Source: Vicugna pacos (Eukaryota > Chordata > Mammalia > Artiodactyla > Camelidae). Taken from it: a stretch of 64,000 nucleotides of DNA. Location of the stretch: positions 5,682,501 to 5,746,500 of the forward strand of contig NC_133015.1 of assembly GCF_048564905.1 (NCBI RefSeq). Direction: 5' to 3'. Positions within the stretch are counted from its first letter, which is position 1; each line of letters opens with the position of its first letter. The translations under genes and the position numbers were made by a program. The notes below the pieces were generated by a model. It had not been told where the DNA came from, did no database searches, and was given only the letters and a program-made list of their open reading frames with translations. Shown here one piece after another: positions 34,301 through 45,735 of this stretch.

Positions 34301-35290
34301 ATTTATAACTAATTATCAGGAAAATGCAAATCAAAACCACAGTGAGCTATCACCTCACACTTGTTAGAATGGCTGTTGCCAGAAAGATAAGAAATAACAA
34401 GTGTTGGTGAGGATGTGGAGAAAAGGGAAACCTTGTACACTGTTGTTGGGTATGTGAATTGGTGTAGCCATTACGGAAAACAGTACGGATGTTCCTCAAA
34501 AAATTAAAAATAGAACTACTCTGTGATCCAGCAATTCAACTTCTGGGTATTTATTCGGAGAAAACGAAAATATTAACTCAAAAGTATATATGCAACCCTA
34601 TGTTCTTTGCAGCACTATTCACAATGGGTAAGATATAGAACCAATCTAAAGGTCCATCTACGGATGAATAGATAAAGAAAATGTGGTACACACACACACA
34701 CATGCATATATACATACACACACAATGGAATATTATTTGGTCTTAAACAAGAAGGAAATCTTGCCATTTGAGACAACACAGATCAATCCGGAGGGCATTA
34801 TGCTAAGTGAAATAAGTCAGAGAAAGACAAATACTCTATGACCTCACTTGTATGTCACATCTAAAACAACAACAAAACAAACAAACAAATAAAAACAAAG
34901 AAAATCAAAACAAAACAAAACAAAACCAGACAAAACCCAAAAACCAAGCTCATGAATACAAAGAACAGTGGTGGCTGCTGTGGGGTGAGCAAAATGAAGG
35001 GGGTTAAAAAGCACAAATTTCCAGTTACAAATTAAGTTAAGTCACAGGGGATGTAATGTACCATATGGTGACTACAGTTAACACTTTATTGTATATTTGA
35101 AAGTTACTAAGGAAGTAGATCTAAACGTTTTCATCACAAGAAAAAAAATCGGTAACTATTTGTAGTGATGGATGTTATCTAGACTTACTACAGTGGTAAT
35201 CTCACAATATATACAAATATCAAAACGTTTTGTCATGCACCTGAAACTGACATAATGTTAAATGCCAATTATATCTCAATAAAAAAGCAA
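34301..35290 (+). mobile_element. LINE-1 (L1MA-type) 3' end
   Basis: 5'-truncated L1 beginning in the ORF2 C-terminal region (atgcaaatcaaaaccacagt, then tcacctcacacttgttagaa, gtgatccagcaattcaactt and ttatgctaagtgaaataagt). A CA-rich expansion lies near 34689-34724 and an (AACAA)n stretch at 34865-34925. The 3' UTR ends in ccaattatatctcaataaaaaa. No TSD was recognised. Confidence 0.9.
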
Positions 35291-37880
35291 TAAGAACATA
35301 CATGGACTGGTAAACTAAAATTTGAGTATAAATAGACACATCATTATCTATGGCTTTAAATAATATCCTGCAAAAACAGATGAATACATTCAAAGAAACA
35401 ATTCTATTCTCTTATCAAACCTTTCATATCAAAGTCATCTTTCAAGCTACAACTCAAAGGATGTATTAATCTTTTTGAAATTAGTTGAAAATCTGAAATA
35501 GCACATAGTCTCCAGACATAAGTCTTGGAAATGATGTTTGTAGCAACTACTTTTACTACCAACATCTGGCAGGAGTCAGCAGTTCTTGTTTCTTAAAGCC
35601 CAGATCATCAGGCTGAAGGAACATGTTGATTCTTTTACTGAATTTATGGGGCCACTGTACTTGATCTTGTTTCAGTCAACTGCTAGTTGGCTGATTATAT
35701 ACTTTTTAATTTCTAAAGAGAAGACCTGAAAGCTACCATTCTTTCTAGAAAAAAAACAATCCTCTATTGCCATTAGGGAGTCTGTATATCTAAATTTAAG
35801 TCATGGATTCAAGACACCCAACAGCAAAGGGTATGAAGGAGCGGGTTTCATATTCTGTTATCAGTAGCTCCTGCAGTGACTTAACAAAAAGGCACTCTGA
35901 GGCTCCTTTATCTTCGGTAGGACGTTTAACAGTGATGCTTTTGTGGGTGAGGATGTCATTATTATTTCATTATTATTGTCTAATTCTCCATAGGAGCAAC
36001 AATCTAATATAAATAAAGCAAAAAACAAGAGACATATCTCTTGACCGTTTAAAAGCTCTTTGCCAAACCCGACGTGGAAAGCAGAAATGGGAAAGTGAGT
36101 GACATACTTGTTAGGTTGCCTGTGCCTTTGGAGATTATTCAGACTTGCGTTCAAGGGGGAGGGCCATCAAAGGACATCAAAAAGTAGAAAGATCTCCAAG
36201 TTTAGAATGAAGTGAGAGGTTTACAAGTTACTTCCTAAAAGAGATGAGATCTGGGCTGAGCCTTGGGAAAAACAAACAGGATTTCAACAGGGTAACCTAG
36301 GGAAGTGCTCAGAAGCAGAGAGAGCATGAGCAAACCAAGAAAGGACAGTTCTAATCAGAAAAGGAATTAGTTTTACTGCAGTGATTTTCAAACTTCAAGC
36401 ACATGATCCATTACCATATTTCTCATAAAAAAGTGCTATTGTCTTTTTTATGTAAGAGTATTTTACCATCTATGGCAGGATATTTAACAACATCCCTGAC
36501 CTCTGGCTACTAAACAGGTCCCCTCTATTCCTTTAGTTACAGAGAAAACAGAAAATTCCTTCATATGCTTTCAAATGCCCCCTAATAGTGAGTAAGCCTT
36601 TTCCACATCCAACCACTGAGTCAAAAATTCAATGAAATTTGTTTTTCAATAGAATGTAATAGAATGGGGGGAGACAGGTGCATTATAGTAGAAACGGTTG
36701 CCGGGTAATGAAGGGTCTTGTCATGAATGACTACTGATCTGTTGAATTTTAGAGCTGGTAGAGATATGATCAAGCCTAGCTTCAGAGATTTTCAAATTTC
36801 ATATTTTATTAGCACATCCAGTGAAGACAGCGTATAAAGCACACACTCAACATCATGGAAATTAAAGACCAGACAAGTTAAGTAATCTATCAAATTAAGG
36901 ATGTCTGCTGTAACTAAAATAAGGAGTTATTAGAGATTTTGGAGAAAGGACAACTTAATTAAATTTACCCAGAAACACTGTGTTAATTCAGAAAAATATA
37001 TTTCCTCCTTAAATAATCTAACCAATAGCAAATGTTTTCCTACCTTTCTTTGTTTAGTTGAAAACTAGGCAATGAAAATCCCTTAAGTGGATTTCCCCAC
37101 CTAAAGGAACTAACGGTACTTGCACGGTTTTTCCACAGCTTTTTGCTGGAGAATTGAAACTCCTTGTTTATCTTTAAATTTTTATGTGCAAAATTTACAT
37201 ACACTTCATCCCTCATCCATCAAAAATGGCCCATGTCTGCCTTACACCGTGGCTGGAATGATGACCTACAAAATACAGAGCTGGTTTAGAAACATTGCCT
37301 CGGCTGCCTTCACTAGCTGCCATCACCCTCATATTCTTGACCATAAGACAATTAGTGCTACAGGTGACATCTTAATACATTCTTCTTGTCCCTTCAACAT
37401 AAGTGCCCTCTTCAGAACTCAAATTTTGCCTTGACTTCTGAGTCTGAACATTCTTCTAATCTCAGTACTTCCCCCAGGCTCAGATAAGGAGCTCCCTCTT
37501 CTGTCCTGAGACCAGATAGAACACATGACTGGTCTAATGGGTAGGTCTTTGCCATGAAACGGTTATAGGACAATGTTCTGTTCACACCTCTGTTCACAGG
37601 AAGGTTTACATTCCCTGATGAAACTTGAATAAGATTGAAATCAACAAAGGAAGAATTATGCATGTAAGTGAACACTTTTGAAAGTAGTGTGGCTTTGTGT
37701 AGAGTTTAAAACAGAGGTCAACGGCTGATCCACAGATATGCATTAGTTGCCCAGGTATACAGTTTAAATGCATTTACATTGTGATCAATTTGCTACAGTC
37801 TCCACCCTTCCATATTACATTATACTGGGCAGCTTCATACACTTATGTTCTTGTACACGTTTGAATTTGCGATCAGTGGC
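35291..37880. other. Unassigned sequence, no gene seen
   Basis: Frames of 69-104 codons occur (for example 37120-37434, +) without a known domain. The purine-rich block at 36230-36370 and the segment around 36380-36440 vaguely recall L2-age or MER5-type repeats but are not assignable. Confidence 0.4.
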
Positions 37881-38090
37881 AGAGTATTTAAGAGCTCGTA
37901 CTCTGATGTCAGACAGGTTGATTTCAAGATTATCACTTGGCAAGCAACTTTTAACTATAACACGGGATGCTAACAGAAAAGAACTGTATCATAGAGTTAC
38001 CGTGAACATTAACTTAGATAAGGCATGTAAAGTACTTAGTGCACTGCTCCAGCATATAGTAATTAATAAATGTTACTTCTCATTATTCTT
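37881..38090 (+). repeat. MIR SINE, sense
   Basis: gagtatttaagagctcgtac followed by tctgatgtcagacaggttga, ttatcacttggcaagcaact and a cagcatatagtaattaataa end follow MIR through most of its length. Confidence 0.8.
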
Positions 38091-39308
38091 TAGTAAATGA
38101 AACCCCTGCTGCTAATGACATTGTGTTAGAGCCAAGAACATGAATAAAATGCTTTGCCTAAAAGCAGTACCACCTGGGCATAATTTCATGAACATAATTT
38201 TATGAAAACTGCTTTAATGGAAACTGACATTAGGGAAGTGAATTTTAGTAAATGACAGAACTATAATAAGATTTTCTTGGATTGTTTTAAATGTGCTACA
38301 TCACACTGAACCAATTCTGCCCATTAGTTCCAAAGCAATGTAGCTTTCTATACATGCAAACTGTGTTCCATACATCATTTTTTCAAGTATCTAATGCCAT
38401 GAGCTAAGTGTTTAAAAAAATTAAAATTGAGACAGAATCCAAGGACGAGATGACTCCTGTGAAAGAAAAAATTAGGCTTACCTTGAGTTTTATAAAAATG
38501 AAATGTTTCCTAGCTCCTCTTAGCTTTCACATTATTTGTTGAAAGAACTCAAAACTTACAACCTCATTTTATCCAGGAGAAACATGTAGGCTAAAAATGT
38601 TTTGTTGTTTGGTATCTAATACCTGGAAAATAATAGAGATTAATAATGCATTGGCAAGGTTAAATAAGAAAAGGAAACTTTACCTTGTAAAAATCAAAAA
38701 AATGCTCTGTTAACTGAGAAGTGGATTAGCATGTTCCAAGTGCTTGGGGACCGAGCACTCCGTAAAGTCTGATTTATACTGCAGGCATCATAATGCCTAC
38801 CTACTTCAGAATGACAAATAGTTCCAAGCTTATGTCGCAACAGCGGCCCCAGAGCGTTAACGGCAAATGTCTTCCATCTTAATAGCTGCGGTTGTGCCAC
38901 TCTGTGCGCTTAAAATTCTGAGCATTTAACACTTCTTGTTGCATCTAAATCCAGATACAAAAACCTCCAAATCAAACTGTTTACCTCAGCTGAAGTCTGC
39001 CTTGAATAATGCATAAGAAGGGAGAAAGATGGCAGCGAAGAAAGCCAGAGAGGGTTTTAATGAACTCTAGAGCTGCAAAAATAATGCCCTAGAAGCTAAT
39101 ACAGATTTTCTCCTCTCCCTGGAAGACACAGTATCGGTCTCTCTGATGCTGACCACTCCCAGAAAACAGGGAAAGGAGTACGGGGGTCAGCTTCTGTTAG
39201 CCTGGGATGGATACACAAAGAGCACCACTTACATTATTTACTAGGAGAATCTCTTTTTTGACCACGTAACAGTCAAGAAAGCATCTAAAGTATTCACATT
39301 GAAATGTT
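38091..39308. other. Unassigned sequence with CpG-retaining segment
   Basis: No repeat recognised. 38750-38908 keeps eight CpG dinucleotides, unusual for this AT-rich surrounding. See the findings for a possible regulatory reading. Confidence 0.4.
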
Positions 39309-40222
39309 TTATTCTTTTTTTTTTTAACATTTTTTAGTGATTTATAATCATTTTACAATGTTGTGTCAAATTCCAGTGTAGAGCACAATTTTTCAGTTAC
39401 ACACGAACATAAATATATTCATTGTCACATTGTTTTCTCTGTGAGCTACCATAAGATCTTGTGCATATTTCCCTGTGCTATACAGTATGATCTTGTTTAT
39501 CTATTCTACAATTCTAAAGTCCCGTCTATCCCTTCCCACCCTCTGCCCCCTTGGCAACCACTAGTTCTATGAGTCTATTTCTGTTTTGTATGTATGCTTT
39601 GTTTTTTTGTTTTTGTTTTTGTTTTTTAGATTCCACATATGAGCGATCTCATATGGTATTTTTCTTTCTCTTTCTGGCTTACTTCACTTAGAATGACATT
39701 CTTCAGGAGCATCCATGTTGCTGCAAATGGCGTTATGTTGTCGGTTTTTATGGCTGAGTAGTATTCCATTGTATAATTATACCACCTCTTCTTTACCAGT
39801 CACCTGTTGATGGACATTTAGGCTGTTTCCATGTTTTGGCTATTGTAAATAGTGCTGCTATGAACATTGGAGTGCAGGTGTCATCCTGAAATAGATTTCC
39901 TTCTGGATACAAGCCCAGGAGTGGGATTCCTGGGTCATATGGTAAGTCTATTCCTAGTCTTTAGAGGAATCTCCACACTGTTTTCCATAGTGGCTGCACC
40001 AAACTGCATTCCCACCAGCAGTGTAGGAGGGTTCCCCTTTCTCCACAGCCTCTCCAGCATTTGTCATTTGTGGATTTTTGAATGACAGCCATTCTGACTG
40101 GTGTGAGGTGATACCTCATTGTAGTTTTGATTTGCATTTCTCTGGTAATTAGTGATATTGAGCATTTTTTCATGTGCTTATTGATCCTTTGTATGTCTTC
40201 CTTGGAGAACTGGGTTAGGGTA
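39309..40222 (-). mobile_element. Young LINE-1, antisense, 5'-truncated
   Basis: Read in reverse: the ORF2 C-terminus ([20 protein letters not shown], then [20 protein letters not shown]), a 3' UTR with tgtatagcacagggaaatat and the terminal taaaaaatgttaaaa plus an A tract. It is clearly the same L1 subfamily as the nested copy at 2779-3710, with almost the same 5' truncation point. The frame at 39961-40173 (-) is nearly intact. No clear TSD was found. Confidence 0.93.
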
Positions 40223-40547
40223 TTCTTATGTTGTTCTATAAAATTCCAGTGGTATCTGGAGACTCAGTTAAAAAGAAATGAGGATATTCAATAAATGCAA
40301 TGGTTTTTGCCTGGGCTCCACCAGCACCTGCTTTTGGACTGCTTTGCCACCTCTGAATACTTAGTTGGTGGTGGGTAGAGTTAGCAGGTACCTACCTATG
40401 TTTCCCTGGAAATAAGAAAAAACAGTTTCATATCCTGCTCTAGTCGATAAGTATGTCTGCAGTGATTCATCTGATGAATGGATTTAGGATTCTAATTTAG
40501 TTACCCAAACAGAGGCCTTTCCACTGTGTTATCAGGGTGTGTATTTG
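40223..40547. other. Spacer, nothing recognised
   Basis: Sequence between the antisense L1 and the LTR fossil, with no recognised element. Confidence 0.5.
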
Positions 40548-40851
40548 TATCTGTTTCCTACTGCTGCTGTAACAAGCTATCACAAATTCGGTAACTTAAA
40601 ACAATGCAAATTTATTCTCTACAGTTCTGAAAGTCCAAAATGAGTCTTACTGGGCTCTAATTAAAGTGTAAGCAGTGCTGCACTCTTTCTGGAGGTTCCT
40701 GGAACTCCTTTCTTGCTCCTAGAGGCAGCCTGCATTTCTTGGCCAGAGCCCTTTCCTCTGTTTTTATAAGCGTATCACGCCAACTTCTACTTCTTCATCC
40801 CAGATTATTCTGCCCTTGATAGCCTTGCTTCCCTCTTATAAAAACCCTAGT
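40548..40851 (-). mobile_element. MaLR-type LTR fossil, outer part
   Basis: Read on the plus strand: tgtttcctactgctgctgta, then taacttaaaacaatgcaaat, ctgaaagtccaaaatgagtc and ttcctggaactcctttct. This is the complement of an old ERVL-MaLR-like LTR. The fossil is interrupted by a short L1 tail and resumes at 40960. Confidence 0.6.
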
Positions 40852-40958
40852 CATGCATATACATACATATATTTTTTCATGTATGACTGAAACATTATGC
40901 TGTACATCAGAAATTGATACATTGTAACTGACTGTACTTCAACTGAAACCAAAAAAAA
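40852..40958. mobile_element. Miniature 5'-inverted LINE-1 tail
   Basis: About 26 bp of antisense L1 3' UTR (catgcatatacatacatata, 40852-40877) is followed at once by the sense L1 end (atgactgaaacattatgctg, then gaaattgatacattgtaact, tgtacttcaact and an A run). The adjoining LTR sequence appears duplicated as aaaaaccctagt (40840-40851) and, slightly changed, aaagaccctatg (40956-40967). The arrangement is that of a very short twin-primed L1. Confidence 0.6.
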
Positions 40959-40959
40959 G

Positions 40960-41135
40960 ACCCTATGATTACATTGGGCTCTTCTGGATAACCCAGGATT
41001 ATCTTCCTCTCACAAGATCTTTGATTCAATCTCATCAGCAAAGTCCCTTTACCATGTGAGGTAACCTATTCACGGTGCTGGGGATTAGGAGGTGGGCATC
41101 TTTGGGAGCTCACTATTCTGTCTACAAAAAGGCTG
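40960..41135 (-). mobile_element. MaLR-type LTR fossil, remaining part
   Basis: Continues the interrupted fossil: atgattacattgggctcttc, then aaagtccctttaccatgtga, ttcacggtgctggggattag and gctcactattctgtctacaa. Solitary and old. Confidence 0.6.
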
Positions 41136-44100
41136 TACTAAGTTAATTGCATAATGGAAATATATTTCCACATTAGCTCTTAGGCCCCACATGGCTTGAA
41201 TAGAAACAAAAACAGAAGAAAGCCTCAAAAATTGTAATGTGACCATGTTTTTCAAAGTTATTTCACAAAACTTATCCACAAAACATATTCCACAAAGCTT
41301 CATAAAGATTACTGACAAACTTTTAAATATATACATTTCTGAGTTGCTTCTCTCTATTAATTAAGACTAATTGGCCATTTCAAATACAGATAAAATTAAA
41401 ATATCCATATCAAAGCAATTTCCATTAATTCTTTTTTTTTAATGTCTGTCATTTCCTCTTCTGGTCTGCACATGCTTAGATACCTAGAACCTAAAATATA
41501 AGTAAGTAGTTTTTAATGTTAAATAAAATGAATGAGTGAATGAGACGATTTCAGATGATTATATGTTGGAAGACAAAACTCTACTTTTAACTTTCCACAT
41601 TTTTAAAGCAAAATAACATTGCTGTTGGAAATATTAAATGCAAGCCTGTTATTCAATCCAATTTTGAGAACTAAATAAATACTTTTTTAGACAAGTCTCA
41701 TTTCAAATAGTATTTTTAAAAAGAGTCCTTAATAAAATAAGTCAATCTTATGATGGAAACATCTTCAAATTAAAATGATCCATAAATGTTATTCTTACTT
41801 CAATTTAATTCAAAAGCTTTGTGATCTAGGACCTAATCTTGATGCATAAGACAGGTTCAAACTTGTTTCTAACAACTTGCTGAATTTATGAACAGTTAGT
41901 ACATTTTTTGCAATAAATTACTTTCAGAGCACAGGAGAAATATTTTGATAAATAATCAATGTGTAACAAATAAATGTATTAAATAAAATGATTATATATA
42001 AAATTTTTAAACACACAGTTACTTTAAATTGTTTAATACACCAACCACCAAATTAATATATGATCATGCTTATTTAAAAGCAAGAGCAATTTAGCAAGTG
42101 ATCTATGAATTAAGATTACTTAAACTTAAACTCTCTGGGAAAAAATATATGATGTAGCTTCCTTGCAGGGATATTTCATTTCTAAATATTTCACTCTAGA
42201 TATTTCTCATTCTAGGAATTTTTACCAAAGACAGGGTTTTTATATCCCTATCAATGTCAAAAGGGAAAGAGAACACATTTAAATAAAATAGTTTGTCCTC
42301 ATACGACTGTTCTCCATTACCTGAGGATCCCATGTGCACGTGAAGTTTTTCTGATGTTTTTAAGGAATATTGGCGATGATGTAAATATTTATAATGTGTT
42401 GAATGTTATTCTATGGGAAAATAATAAATGCCATTGATTAGAATTTCTGTTGTAATCCGAAGAAGAATGCAAGTGCTGGTGCTAAATTACTTCATGTACA
42501 GATTATATTGACGATATATACAGATACATCTACAACATAACCTTAATTATAAACTAATTAAATTGGCACTTCTTCTTACAAAAGAAGACAAACATAAATA
42601 TCTGTTCGTAGAAATTCTCAAATATTTTCAACTCAAAATTCCAAGTTACTGAAAATAACCCGACTCCACAATTCATTAAAAAAATACAGAGAAAACTATA
42701 TTTTAAAATATTTGATTCTATCTTTTGATTGGAAATGGGGAAGTGGGGAAAATGGATGTTGGGGCAGTGGTAATAGAATGTCCCAAGCATGACAATAAAT
42801 ATAGAAACAAAACACATAAAGCTTAAAACTTCACTATGTGCATGTATATGGTCAAACATATCAAAGACATTTTAAAAACCATTAAATAAAACAGTAATAT
42901 CCCAATACACAAAAGTAAGCTTGTGATAAATGTCAAAAAGAATATGCATTAAATGTGGACAGTGGTTGTCTAGGCTTATGGTGTTTGTCTGTATGCTTGT
43001 TTTTTTCTTCTTTATATCTTGAGTATCTTTGGATGTTTTGCCAGGAACCTGTATTGCTTTAATAAGCAGAACTAACCAATATTGATCTTTCTGTCCAAAA
43101 TATATTTTGTGTGTAAACTATGAGCCAAAATAAAGATGAACTTAGTTTCATTATGTTTTCTGAGGAGAAGAGTTAGAAAATGCTAAGCCTGATTTTTTTA
43201 AAACAGCCCTTTCTATTTGTATGTGAACTTGAAAGAACTGTTCACTTAGGGGAAAAGTGTAAACTTATTTTTATCTTATTTGTGGAAATTATATGCACAA
43301 AATTGTGAATTATCAAGAAAGTATATTTTATTAAGTCATGAAAATCCACAGTCAAAAATCTTTATAGATTTATCTTCAGTGCATAAACATCATATTTATA
43401 TTCAGTTAAGATTCCATCATAGCATATTGATAGACATTGTATATGTATAACTCTAAGAAAAAAATCTGATTAAGCTGTTAAATGCTTTTAACCAGTGACA
43501 TATACACAAAAGATGAGAAATATCTCTTTCTCTGTAGAAGGGACTAAATTACAATTCAACCTCAGGGGTTGCTTTTAGGCTTCTATTAATATCGAGCAAT
43601 GATTAGAAATGGGAATTTTCACTCTGAGTATCCTGATTATATTATTGCTAAATCATCTGACTTGTGTAAATGAAATATATAAGAGAAGAACTACTAGGTA
43701 CCAAACTGTAAAGTGGCACTTAACTTTCACTTTCCATTTCATACTGATTTTCGTGAATCTCTACGAAGGTAAAGAGTTAAATGATATTAATGCCCAACAT
43801 TAGGTCACTTGTAAACTACTATCATTTTCAAGAAGACTATTCATAAATATTATTGCACTAGTTAAAATCTAATTACTTAAAATTGTTCTATAATTATAGG
43901 ATATCCATTCCTTTAATAATAATTCTTCCTTCCTTTCTTGCTTCCTCTCTTTCTTTCTTTCATAAATAATTATCTGTTTTGCATGGATCAAAACATGCCT
44001 GAAATTTATTCAGTTTTATACAACAACTCACAGATGGCTTATACTATAACAAGCATCTTGAGAAGAGAGTGACCTGCAGGCTTGAAATTATGCTATACAA

Positions 44101-44319
44101 GGAACATTTGCAGAAACAGGAAGGTCTGGAATGTGCAGGAGAGGGGGGAAAATGGGGACAACACATATGCTGCCTTTGATGTCAAAGTCAGGACTAGCAT
44201 TTGAAAGTGACTGTGACTTGATTAGTAAGCTCCAAATTTTTCAACTAAATTCAAAAGGAAGAAGTTTCAGAGAGCTGGATTTCAGGTCAAGAATAAGATT
44301 TGTACACGGATAAAAACAA
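41136..44319. other. Unassigned AT-rich sequence
   Basis: About 3.2 kb with no recognised transposon. The longest frame is 101 codons (42554-42859, -), low in complexity and without a known domain. A (TTCC/TTTC)n run lies at 43923-43965. Confidence 0.45.
43923..43965 (+). repeat. (TTCC)n/(TTTC)n simple repeat
   Basis: A pyrimidine-only tract built from ttcc and tttc units with a few interruptions. Confidence 0.85.
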
Positions 44320-44540
44320 AAAATAATATTCATTGAATGTTTACTATTTCCCAGATACCACGCTCAAAGCTTTACATTCATTATTGTGTTTAATTTTCAT
44401 GGCAAGTTTATCAGTTATCAGGGAACTGATGCTTAAAGAGTTTAATAAATTCCCAGACATATGGCTAGTAAGTAGGAGAATCAGAAGTTAAACAAAATGA
44501 GTTCGATTTTAAAGCCCCCACTCTTACGCACTATTCTGTA
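44320..44540 (-). repeat. MIR SINE, antisense
   Basis: attcattgaatgtttactat, then tcccagataccacgctcaaa, gctttacattcattattgtg and ggctagtaagtaggagaatc follow antisense MIR. Confidence 0.7.
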
Positions 44541-44799
44541 AGATGAAAATGAATTAAAGCGCTTGCTGGATGGCTTCTTGGAGATTAAGCCTGGATAGTC
44601 AGATGAATCAACTAGGCTTTCTGTGGTAAGCTGCGTTTGAGATGCCGTCCAATGGTCCTTGCTTCCTGGTATCGATAACTTTGTTAATTCCCTTCTCTTC
44701 AGTATTTTGTTTCTAACCAAGGTTCTGTGGTAACCTTGAGGGGATGTCATTCTATGACTGAGTTATAAAAACTGTGACTTGGTTTTCCTAGGTGACTCT

Positions 44800-45184
44800 C
44801 TCTATTTCCTTCTCAGTCTGCACTCTTTGATGAAAGGGTCATATTGGTTAAGGTCACTAGCCAAGTAAAGGAGAAAAGCTTCCAGTCAACAGCCAGCAAG
44901 GAACAGAGGCCCTAGGTGCAGCAGCACTCAAAGGTACTGAATTCTGCCAACAAATACACAGTGAGTTTAGAAGCAGATCCTTTACTAGTTGAGCTTTCAG
45001 ATGAGAGGTCCCAGGCCTGGCTGATATCTTGGTGGTAAGCCTTGTAAGACATCCTGAAATCAAAGTCTCAGGTAAGCAGTGTCTGGATTTCTGATTCACA
45101 GAAACTGTGAGATAATAAATGTGTGTTGCTTTAAGCCACTAAATTGCATGTTAACTTGTTATGCAGCTGTAGATAACTAATACA
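44800..45184 (+). mobile_element. LTR-like fossil (MaLR/ERVL type), 3' part
   Basis: gttgagctttcagatgagag, then cagaaactgtgagataataa, atgtgtgttgctttaagcca and cagctgtagataactaatac form the common 3' end of an old eutherian LTR. The 5' edge is uncertain and may lie some 100-150 bp further left. Confidence 0.55.
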
Positions 45185-45471
45185 CCTTCCTAAGGCAGGG
45201 ACTATATCTTATTTGACTTCATGTATCCTGCAAGTCCTGCAAGTAGCACACTTCCTAAAACACAGAAAGCAGCCATTAATGCCAACTAACTAAATGGAGA
45301 GCAAATGAAATAAGGAAGGGTTAGACTAAATAATCTTTAAGATAATGTGAAGCATGAGACTCTATATTATTGCATGTAGAACATAATTAAATTAGACTGC
45401 ACCATTGTCCTATCCACTTTATCAGAATAAAAGATATTACAAGTAAAATAGCCTAAACTCAATGACAAAGA

Positions 45472-45735
45472 TTTTTTTTCTCCTCCACTCCCCCCAGGTT
45501 TATTGAAATATAATGTAGATACAAAAGATTCACCCCTTATATAAGTATTTGAAAAATTTTTGAAGTGAGAAACATTCATGTCATCACCACCACAATCAAG
45601 ATAGAAAGCATCTCCAATTCCTGAAAGTTTCTGTGCCCCTTTGCAATTAAGCCTCTTTCCTGACTGCTTTAGGAAACTATTGATGGATCAGCTTTCTCTC
45701 GCTGTAGTTTTATATCTTCTAGTGTCTCATACACG
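45472..45735 (-). mobile_element. Old LINE-1 (L1M-type) 3' end, antisense
   Basis: Starts with ttttttctcctccactcccc and ggtttattgaaatataatgt, then tcatgtcatcaccaccacaa and gtttctgtgcccctttgcaa, the typical antisense 3' end of L1M families. Confidence 0.6.

Noticed and set aside
39867-40085. 72-codon plus-strand frame
   Set aside because: Antisense of the ORF2 C-terminus of the L1 at 39309-40222.
39290-40235. Target-site duplication aagaata around the antisense L1
   Set aside because: Only 7 bp and partly merged with the A tract, and the 5' edge is uncertain; not claimed.
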